From: CAYMLQ01 sp964390795
Lineage (GTDB): Bacteria; Verrucomicrobiota; Kiritimatiellia; RFP12; UBA1067
Length of the DNA stretch: 12,946 bases
Direction: 5' to 3'
Assembly: GCA_964390795.1 (NCBI GenBank)
Contig: CAYMLQ010000148.1
Location: 1-12,946, forward strand
Shown: positions 1 to 4,383 of the stretch, one piece after another
How the letters are laid out: each line of letters opens with the position of its first letter
Position numbering within the stretch: position 1 is the stretch's first letter
Notes under the pieces: generated by a model
Databases searched by the model: none
Told to the model about the DNA's origin: nothing
Seen by the model: only the letters and a program-made list of their open reading frames with translations
Made by a program: the position numbers and the translations under genes

Positions 1-1047
1 CAGCTCGTTGCGGCCGAGGTCGACCAGCATGAGGTGCTCGGCGCGCTCCTTCTCGTCCTGCAGCAGGGAGTCGGCGTTCTTGCGGTCCTCTTGCTCAGTC
101 TTGCCGCGCGGGCGCGTGCCCGCGATGGGGCGCAGGCAGGCGGTGCGGTTGTCGAGGCGGATCATGGTTTCCGGCGAGGAGCCGATCAGCGTGCATCCTT
201 GCGATTTGAGGAAGAAGAGGTAGGGCGAGGGGTTCACGTAGCGCTGGGCGCGGTAGAGGCTGACGAGGTCGTCCGGCGCGGGGCCGACGAAGCTCTGCGA
301 GACCACGCACTGGATGATATCGCCCTCGTAGATGTGCTTCTTGACCGTCTCGACCATGCCCTTGTAATAGTCGGGCGCATGCGCCGGCTCCGGCATCTTG
401 ACCGTGCGCCGGTTCAGGTGCATGGCGACGTCGGCGGGCTTGGCCAGCGTCTCGAGCAGTTCCTGCACGCGGCTGACCGCTGCGTCGTAAAGCTTGTCTG
501 TCTCGTCGTCACCCTTGAACGCAAGGGCCAGCACCGCGAGCGTATGGGAGGTGTTGTCGAAGATGAGGAGGGTGTCGGGGATGATGAACTCCGCCATCGG
601 TTGCTCCGAGGGCAATGTGTTGGGCACGCGCGGCTCGAAAAAGTGGATCATCTCATATGAGAAATAGCCGACGAGGCCACCGCAGAAGCGCGGCAGGCCG
701 GGCAGTTCGGCGAGGGTGTAGGGCTTCATCAGGTCGCGCAGGACCGCGAGCGGATCCTGGTGGTGCGGGATGCGCTGTTCGCTGATACCCTGGCGGACCA
801 CGACGTCGCTGCGGTAGACGGTGATGTTGGCGCGTGCGGAGATGCCCATGAAGCTGTAGCGGCCCCACTGTTCGCCGCCCTCGGCGCTTTCCAGCAGGAA
901 GACGTTGGGATTGTCGTGGGCGAAACGGGTCAGCACGGAGACGGGCGTCTCGGTGTCAGCGAGGATCTTCACGCCCACCGGTACGACGGTGGCGCTCTTC
1001 AGCAGGTCGCGAAAGACTTCGCGTGAGGGAAAGGTGTCGAGTAACAT
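1..1047 (-). CDS. trpE: Anthranilate synthase component I, 3' end outside window
   Basis: Converts chorismate plus ammonia (from a TrpG glutaminase partner) to anthranilate, the first committed step of tryptophan synthesis, in the cytoplasm. I translated it by hand from the ATG at 1047; 349 codons run open to the window edge, so about 150 C-terminal residues are missing. The N-terminal allosteric motif LLESx10S is intact (LLES 51-54, Ser65), so Trp feedback inhibition is expected. NPSPYLFFL (272-280), GTRPRG (310-315) and LVDLGRNEL (341-349) are chorismate-binding-domain signatures. The start is fixed by AAGGAG seven bases upstream. The gene sits behind a trp attenuator (separate entries), which argues for TrpE rather than the paralogues PabB, isochorismate synthase or salicylate synthase. 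No trpG is visible; it may lie downstream beyond position 1. Identification is firm. Confidence 0.95.
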   Translation of the reverse strand, partial: MLLDTFPSREVFRDLLKSATVVPVGVKILADTETPVSVLTRFAHDNPNVFLLESAEGGEQWGRYSFMGISARANITVYRSDVVVRQGISEQRIPHHQDPLAVLRDLMKPYTLAELPGLPRFCGGLVGYFSYEMIHFFEPRVPNTLPSEQPMAEFIIPDTLLIFDNTSHTLAVLALAFKGDDETDKLYDAAVSRVQELLETLAKPADVAMHLNRRTVKMPEPAHAPDYYKGMVETVKKHIYEGDIIQCVVSQSFVGPAPDDLVSLYRAQRYVNPSPYLFFLKSQGCTLIGSSPETMIRLDNRTACLRPIAGTRPRGKTEQEDRKNADSLLQDEKERAEHLMLVDLGRNEL

Positions 1048-1079
1048 GTGTTTCTCCTTATCGTCTGAAAGGGCTTGGG

Positions 1080-1127
1080 CGAAAACGAAAAACGGAAACC
1101 GGGCTTGAGCGAAGCCGCCGGTTTCCG
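1080..1127 (-). terminator. trp attenuator terminator (3:4 hairpin) before trpE
   Basis: Read on the minus strand, CGGAAACCG and CGGTTTCCG form a 9-bp stem (outer ends 1127 and 1093). It is extended by GGCTT/AAGCC across a 2-base bulge, with a 5-base loop. The tail is TTTTTCGTTTTCG (1092-1080). The hairpin lies 32 bases before the trpE start and would end transcription before the gene. Its 5' half contains segment 3, GCGGCTTCGCT (1118-1108), an exact complement of segment 2 AGCGAAGCCGC (1178-1168) that follows the leader-peptide Trp codons. Terminator and antiterminator are therefore mutually exclusive. Confidence 0.9.
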
Positions 1128-1193
1128 TATGCCTGAATGCTGAGCATGAGTGAGCACAAGACCGTCAGCGGCTTCGCTAGGAGCGAGTCCGCC
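1108..1193 (-). promoter_or_regulatory. trp attenuator pause and antiterminator segments (1, 2, 3)
   Basis: Minus-strand segment 1 GGCGGACTCGCT (1193-1182) pairs with segment 2 AGCGAAGCCGCT (1178-1167). This gives two 5-bp helices around a 2x2 internal loop, closed by a 3-base loop: the pause hairpin. Segment 2, extended to 13 bases (1178-1166), pairs with segment 3 (1120-1108) with one G-U wobble: the antiterminator. The leader stop codon (1179-1177) overlaps the start of segment 2. A ribosome that finishes the leader would cover segment 2 and free the 3:4 terminator. One stalled at the Trp codons (1200-1192) would cover segment 1 and favour 2:3. The geometry matches the enterobacterial trp attenuator. 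Confidence 0.88.
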
Positions 1194-1230
1194 AGCGCCA
1201 ATATCCTTGCTTGCTGTGCGTCTGTTTCAT
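1177..1230 (-). CDS. trpL: Trp leader peptide, 17 aa
   Basis: The peptide is MKQTHSKQGYWRWRTRS, with two Trp codons separated by one Arg codon (1200-1198 and 1194-1192), just upstream of the attenuator pairing segments. Its product is not expected to have a function; translation of it senses charged tRNA-Trp. The stop TAG is embedded in the beginning of segment 2, as attenuation requires. A purine stretch AGAGG lies about 10 bases upstream of the ATG and could serve as a weak ribosome binding site. Two Trp codons in 17 residues, in the one place where an attenuator needs them, is very unlikely by chance. Confidence 0.9.
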   Translation of the reverse strand: MKQTHSKQGYWRWRTRS

Positions 1231-1288
1231 GTGTCGTCTGCCTCTGCTGAGGGCTGCCGTCAGCCGGGTGCCGCCCTTTTGATGTTTC

Positions 1289-1317
1289 TTTATATAGAAA
1301 CGCCGGACGGAAGTCAA
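1289..1317 (-). promoter_or_regulatory. Promoter of trpL-trpE
   Basis: On the minus strand, -35 TTGACT (1317-1312), a 17-base spacer and -10 TATAAA (1294-1289) make a strong sigma-70-type promoter. The predicted transcription start is near 1282, giving about 50 bases of 5' leader before trpL and about 235 before trpE. I see no clear operator palindrome for a TrpR-like repressor overlapping it. Confidence 0.8.
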
Positions 1318-1335
1318 TGGGGAAAAGTGGCGCCC

Positions 1336-1371
1336 AAAAAAATAGCCTCCGTAACGCGGCGTTCGCGGACA
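1336..1371 (-). terminator. Possible terminator after chorismate mutase
   Basis: On the minus strand, CCG...AACG-CCG-CGTT-A-CGG forms a small imperfect hairpin. It is followed, after AGGCTA, by seven T residues (1342-1336). It lies just past the chorismate mutase stop codon and just before the trp promoter, where a terminator is expected. The stem is short and interrupted, so strength is uncertain. Confidence 0.45.
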
Positions 1372-1380
1372 TGGCGGGCC

Positions 1381-1962
1381 TCAGATGCGGTGCTTGGCGA
1401 GCAGGTCGTGCACCTGGATTTTGCGCGAGATCGGGATGATCCACGTTTCGTAGAGCCGGGAGATCCGCTGGGGCAGTTCGGCGGAGCCGTGCTGCTCGCG
1501 GGTCATCTCGAGGATGCGTTCGATCACCTCGGCCTCCACGGCGTGGTTGGTGATGGCCTCCTCCATCTGGCGCGGGTCGCGGTTCTGGAGCGGGATGCGG
1601 AGCGACTCGGGAATCTCCTCGAGCTTCAACGCGGCCACGTGGACGGAGAGGTTGAGGCGCTGCACGAGGGCGTTCATGCAGTTGGCGTCCGCCGCGATGC
1701 ACTTGCGGCGGTCTTCATCGGCACCGGGTTCGCACAGGACCGGCAGGAGCGTGTTGACGTAGAGCGGCCGCAGGATATGCACGCGGCCTGCGATGGTCGA
1801 AGCCGCGCCGAAGAGGGTGGCGGTTTCGGAGATCGACAGCGGACGCTTGAGTTCGTTGTAGATCTCCGTGTTTATCTTGAAGAGCGAGCGTCCGCAGAAC
1901 GCCTTCACGAGGGTCTCGTCAAGCGAGGCGATAATATTGCGAAGTTGGGCGAGTTTGTTCAT
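1381..1962 (-). CDS. Stand-alone chorismate mutase, eukaryotic (Aro7-like) type
   Basis: Rearranges chorismate to prephenate, feeding the neighbouring prephenate dehydratase. The protein is 193 aa, about twice the usual length of a bacterial AroQ domain and shorter than yeast Aro7 (256 aa). By remembered-sequence alignment it follows the eukaryotic family along most of its length. Catalytic residues of yeast Arg16, Arg157, Lys168, Asn194 and Glu198 map to Arg8, Arg102, Lys113, Asn139 and Glu143. Yeast Thr242 and Glu246 map to Ser179 and Gln183; the E. coli mutase also has Gln at the last position. The C-terminal LYETWIIPISRKIQVHDLL (170-188) is the best-matching stretch. Yeast effector residues Gly141-Ser142 align with Arg86-Lys87, so Trp/Tyr allostery of the yeast kind is doubtful. 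No Shine-Dalgarno precedes the ATG; a short upstream frame overlaps it as ATGA. Function is well supported; family placement is from memory. Confidence 0.85.
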   Translation of the reverse strand: MNKLAQLRNIIASLDETLVKAFCGRSLFKINTEIYNELKRPLSISETATLFGAASTIAGRVHILRPLYVNTLLPVLCEPGADEDRRKCIAADANCMNALVQRLNLSVHVAALKLEEIPESLRIPLQNRDPRQMEEAITNHAVEAEVIERILEMTREQHGSAELPQRISRLYETWIIPISRKIQVHDLLAKHRI

Positions 1963-2024
1963 AGTGCGGTGGAAGGGTGGAGTACTGCAAGAGTGGCGTG
2001 ATGGAACAGTCGGAATCCCTTCAT
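1959..2024 (-). CDS. Possible 21-aa upstream ORF overlapping chorismate mutase start
   Basis: This frame begins 3-4 bases after the predicted transcription start and ends in a TGA that overlaps the chorismate mutase ATG as ATGA. The mutase has no visible Shine-Dalgarno, so translation of this frame could re-initiate into it. The peptide has two Phe and three His codons but no tandem regulatory codons, and I find no terminator hairpin. It is therefore not an obvious attenuator. It may be a coupling ORF or chance. Confidence 0.3.
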   Translation of the reverse strand: MKGFRLFHHATLAVLHPSTAL

Positions 2025-2033
2025 AAGGCGGCT

Positions 2034-2042
2034 ATTATAGCA
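2034..2042 (-). promoter_or_regulatory. Extended -10 promoter of chorismate mutase
   Basis: Minus-strand TGCTATAAT (2042-2034) is a perfect extended -10 element. The -35 region around 2056-2062 is poor, as is usual for extended -10 promoters. Transcription would start near 2027, separating the mutase from the upstream aroF-pheA unit. No terminator is visible after pheA, so readthrough from aroF-pheA is also possible. Confidence 0.6.
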
Positions 2043-2086
2043 TCATTCCAAGATTCCACTATTGCATTATTCTGGCTTTTCCTGTG

Positions 2087-2929
2087 TTAGGTGACTGCGT
2101 ACGTGCCGATTTTTCTACCGGCCTCGGAGAGGGCGAGAACCAGCCGCCACGCGGCCTCGGCGGCGGGCGACTTCCAGTCGGTGGCGGCCTCGATGAAAAA
2201 GCCGTACTCCCAGGGGCGGCCCGGCAGCGGGCGGCTCTGGATAAAGGTGAGGTTCACGCCCGCAGCGTCGAACGGCGCCAGCGCGTGCAGCAGCGCGCCC
2301 GGACGGTTGCCGATCACGAGGTGGATCAGGGAACGGATCTCGTTCGGCTGGAACGCGCACGGCGGCGGGCGGCGGCTGGCGCTGATCACAAAGAAGCGTG
2401 TCACGTTCTCGTTGCTGTCCTGCAGGTTCTTTTTGAGGATGGAGAGTTCGTTGATGCGGGCGGCTGCGGCCGAGGCCAGTGCGGCGCTCTCGGGCTCCTG
2501 CGCGGCGCGGCGGGCGGCGGCGGCGGTGCTCGACTCGGGCAGCAGCTCCGCGTGCGGCAGCGCCGCGCGCAGCGAGGCGCGGCACTGGCCCAGGGCCTGC
2601 GGGTGGCTGTACACGCGCTTGATCGCGCCAAGCTTCCTGATCTCCGGGCGGGCCAGCAGATGGTGCCGGATGGGAATGGAGAAGCTCTCCGTGATGATGA
2701 CCGACGGATACGTGGCGAGCTGGTCGAGGGTCTGCGTGACAGGCCCCTCGCTCGAGTTCTCCACCGGCACGATCGCCAGCGGGCGCGGGCGGGCGCGCGG
2801 GTCGCACAGCCGCTCGAAGACGTCGTAGAGCGACAGGCAGGGCTGCATGTCCGCGCCTTCGCCGAAGTGCTGGAGGGCGGCTTCGTGCGAGTGCGTGCCT
2901 TCGGGGCCAAGGTAGAGGATAGAGGGCAT
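2087..2929 (-). CDS. pheA: Prephenate dehydratase, monofunctional
   Basis: Decarboxylates and dehydrates prephenate to phenylpyruvate, the Phe-specific branch. The protein is 280 aa with no fused mutase domain, a normal size for the monofunctional enzyme. The periplasmic-binding-like catalytic fold shows GPEGTHSHEAA (8-18), VPVENSSEG (54-62), SHPQALGQC (108-116) and the catalytic NENVTRFF (173-180, Thr177-Arg178-Phe179). A C-terminal ACT domain (about 198-280) carries GALL (211-214) and QSRP (231-234), the Phe-binding GAL(V) and ESRP motifs. Gln replaces the usual Glu in the second, which may alter feedback. It lies 59 bases downstream of aroF in the same direction and is probably co-transcribed under the Phe/Tyr attenuator. 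The 11 bases before the ATG are pyrimidine-rich with no Shine-Dalgarno. Confidence 0.95.
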   Translation of the reverse strand: MPSILYLGPEGTHSHEAALQHFGEGADMQPCLSLYDVFERLCDPRARPRPLAIVPVENSSEGPVTQTLDQLATYPSVIITESFSIPIRHHLLARPEIRKLGAIKRVYSHPQALGQCRASLRAALPHAELLPESSTAAAARRAAQEPESAALASAAAARINELSILKKNLQDSNENVTRFFVISASRRPPPCAFQPNEIRSLIHLVIGNRPGALLHALAPFDAAGVNLTFIQSRPLPGRPWEYGFFIEAATDWKSPAAEAAWRLVLALSEAGRKIGTYAVT

Positions 2930-2942
2930 GGGGGAAGTTAGA

Positions 2943-2970
2943 AGTTAATAGTTGTTAGTTAATAGTTAGG
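2943..2970. repeat. 14-bp tandem AT-rich repeat between aroF and pheA
   Basis: AGTTAATAGTT occurs twice (2943-2953 and 2957-2967) at a 14-base period, within a low-GC run of AGTT-like units (2936-2976) that contrasts with the GC-rich genes. It fills the aroF-pheA spacer. On the transcribed strand it is an unstructured AACTATTAACT run. Function unknown. Confidence 0.6.
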
Positions 2971-2988
2971 AGTTGGGAGAGGGAAGGG

Positions 2989-4020
2989 TTAGGCGGTCTC
3001 GAGTTTGCGCTGTTCGCGGGCAAGGGCGATCCAGGGTTCGAGATCCTTGAGGAACGCGCCGAACGTTGAGGACTCGAGCTGCTGGGCCGCGTCGCTGAAG
3101 GCGTTGACCGGGTCGGGGTGCGCCTCCACGATCAGGCCGTCGGCACCGGCGCCCAGGGCGGCGCGGGCCATGGTCGGGACCAGCTTGCGCGCGCCCACCG
3201 CGTGGCTCGGATCCACGATGACGGGCAGGTGGGAGAGCTGGCGGGAGACGGCCACGGCGCCGAGGTCGAGCACGTTGCGCGTGGAGGGGTCGAACGAGCG
3301 GATGCCGCGCTCGCACAGCACGACCTGCGGGCAGCCGTTCACGACCAGGTATTCGGCGGCGGTCAGCCACTCCTCCACCGTACTGGCCATGCCGCGCTTG
3401 AGCAGCACGGGCTTGCCCGCGTGGGCCAGGTGCTCCAGCAGATCGTAGTTCTGGGCGTTACGAGCGCCGATCTGGAACATGTCGACCACGTCGCGGAGAA
3501 TCTCGATCTGCGCCGGGCCCGGGACTTCCGATACCATGGCGACGTCGAATTCGGCCTTGACCTCGCGCATGATCTTCACGCCGTCGAGCTTCAGGCCCTG
3601 GAAGTCGTAAGGCGAGGTGCGCGGCTTGAACGGCATGGCGCGCACGATCTTGATGCCGCAGGCCACGAGGTCTGCGACCGCCGTGCGGTACTGGTCATAG
3701 CTCTCGATGGCGCAGGGGCCGGCGATGACCTGGATGTTGCCGCCGCCGATGAGCGTTCCTTTGACGTTCACCACCGAGTCGGACGGGTGGTACTCGCGCG
3801 AGACCAGCTTGAATTTTTTCTGCACGGGGAAGACCGATTCGACGGCGGGCAGGTTGCGCAGGACTTCCAGCGAGCGGTTGCTGAGTTCGTCGCCGATGCA
3901 GGCGATGACGGTCTGCTCGACCCCGCGGATGATGCGAGGCTGGTAGCGCAGGGAGCAGACCAGGTCGCTGACCGTGGCGATGTCGGTTTCCGAGGCGTGC
4001 CGTTTAAGTACGATAATCAT
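2989..4020 (-). CDS. aroF: 3-deoxy-7-phosphoheptulonate (DAHP) synthase, type I-beta with N-terminal regulatory domain
   Basis: Condenses phosphoenolpyruvate and erythrose 4-phosphate, the entry step of the shikimate pathway. The protein is 343 aa and closely resembles the Thermotoga maritima enzyme along its length. A ferredoxin-like/ACT-like regulatory domain occupies about residues 1-70 (MIIVLKR start, KLVSREYHP at 71-79), followed by a TIM barrel with KPRTSPY (132-138), QIGARNAQN (183-191), LLKRG (207-210 region) and ERGIR (237-241). The four metal ligands align as Cys103, His273, Glu299 and Asp310. In the Thermotoga enzyme the N-terminal domain mediates Tyr/Phe inhibition. I reject the longer frame from 4092 because it would start inside the attenuator hairpin. 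MIIVLK matches the family N-terminus, with a weak AAGAAAG purine stretch upstream. Transcription is controlled by the Tyr/Phe leader just upstream. Confidence 0.95.
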   Translation of the reverse strand: MIIVLKRHASETDIATVSDLVCSLRYQPRIIRGVEQTVIACIGDELSNRSLEVLRNLPAVESVFPVQKKFKLVSREYHPSDSVVNVKGTLIGGGNIQVIAGPCAIESYDQYRTAVADLVACGIKIVRAMPFKPRTSPYDFQGLKLDGVKIMREVKAEFDVAMVSEVPGPAQIEILRDVVDMFQIGARNAQNYDLLEHLAHAGKPVLLKRGMASTVEEWLTAAEYLVVNGCPQVVLCERGIRSFDPSTRNVLDLGAVAVSRQLSHLPVIVDPSHAVGARKLVPTMARAALGAGADGLIVEAHPDPVNAFSDAAQQLESSTFGAFLKDLEPWIALAREQRKLETA

Positions 4021-4051
4021 GTGCGTCTTCTTTCTTGTGTTCGCGTGTGGC

Positions 4052-4090
4052 AAAAAAAAACCGCGTGCCCTTTTCGTGGACACGCGGTTC
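4052..4090 (-). terminator. Phe/Tyr attenuator terminator before aroF
   Basis: On the minus strand AACCGCGTG (4089-4081) pairs with CACGCGGTT (4067-4059) as a perfect 9-bp stem. UCC/GGG extends it inward by three pairs, and seven further T residues follow (4058-4052). It lies 32 bases before the aroF ATG. This is a textbook intrinsic terminator placed to abort transcription before the gene. Confidence 0.92.
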
Positions 4091-4148
4091 ATTCAAAGTC
4101 TGTTCCCGATTTACAATAGCTTACCGGGCCGACCCGAACCGTGTGTCC
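4078..4148 (-). promoter_or_regulatory. Phe/Tyr attenuator antiterminator pairing
   Basis: Minus-strand segment 2 GGACACACGGTTC (4148-4136), inside the leader coding region, is complementary to segment 3 GAACCGCGTGTCC (4090-4078) at 12 of 13 positions. Segment 3 is also the 5' arm of the terminator, so the two structures exclude each other. A ribosome stalled on the Tyr/Phe codons (4177-4157) leaves segment 2 free to pair with 3. A ribosome reaching the TAA (4123-4121) lies close enough to disturb segment 2. I found no convincing 1:2 protector hairpin, unlike in the trp leader. Confidence 0.82.
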
Positions 4149-4195
4149 GGCGACCTAAAGCTGCTAAAGTAAAAGTATTCGCGCTTGCTATTCAT
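4121..4195 (-). CDS. Phe/Tyr leader peptide of aroF-pheA, 24 aa
   Basis: The frame starts at ATG 4195 and contains EYFYFSSF at residues 6-13, with codons TAC TTT TAC TTT and a further TTT. That is two Tyr and three Phe codons within seven positions; a fourth Phe is residue 20. It is followed by the antiterminator/terminator pair and then a DAHP synthase and prephenate dehydratase, the genes that make Phe and Tyr precursors. This is the classic layout of a ribosome-mediated attenuator sensing charged tRNA-Phe and tRNA-Tyr. No Shine-Dalgarno is visible, and the predicted transcript has only 8-10 bases before the ATG, so initiation may be near-leaderless. Confidence 0.88.
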   Translation of the reverse strand: MNSKREYFYFSSFRSPDTRFGSAR

Positions 4196-4210
4196 GTGAG
4201 AACGAGGCGT

Positions 4211-4239
4211 ATTTAACCGTTTCTGGCCGGAGAAGTCAA
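4211..4239 (-). promoter_or_regulatory. Promoter of the aroF-pheA leader
   Basis: Minus-strand -35 TTGACT (4239-4234), a 17-base spacer and -10 TTAAAT (4216-4211). The -35 hexamer and spacing are the same as in the trpL promoter. Predicted start near 4204, a few bases before the leader ATG. Confidence 0.72.
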
Positions 4240-4289
4240 GCGGCTGAAGCTGAAAATGTGTTTTTCCGCATTCACCCCCTAGCGGGCGC

Positions 4290-4318
4290 TTGACATCCGT
4301 GACCGGATACGGGAAACT
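4290..4318 (+). promoter_or_regulatory. Candidate promoter of thrS-infC
   Basis: A consensus -35 TTGACA (4290-4295) lies about 90 bases before the thrS start. At 17-base spacing the -10 would be GAAACT (4313-4318), which matches the consensus at only three positions. The orientation and location (divergent from aroF) fit, but the -10 is weak and the call is tentative. Confidence 0.35.
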
Positions 4319-4383
4319 CTACCATAACTGTTTTGGATGGGTTTCCGGCGGACGTTTGTAGGTTCCCCGGTATGGAGGTTTTA

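Noticed and set aside
34..1026. Plus-strand open frames opposite trpE
   Set aside because: They are antisense shadows caused by high GC codon bias. The minus strand carries an intact, motif-rich TrpE and these frames have no recognisable family or ribosome binding site.
1058..1702. Minus-strand frame of 214 codons spanning the trp leader
   Set aside because: It overlaps chorismate mutase in another frame and runs through the trp promoter, leader peptide and terminator. Composition is Arg/Pro-rich shadow coding.
4021..4092. N-terminal extension of aroF from ATG 4092
   Set aside because: The extra 24 residues are encoded by the attenuator hairpin and T run and match nothing in the family; MIIVLKR at 4020 is the conserved start.
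4333..4383. Extended thrS start at TTG 4333 or ATG 4372
   Set aside because: No homology in the extra residues. GGAGG at 4374-4378 points to GTG 4384, although ATG 4372 cannot be fully excluded.
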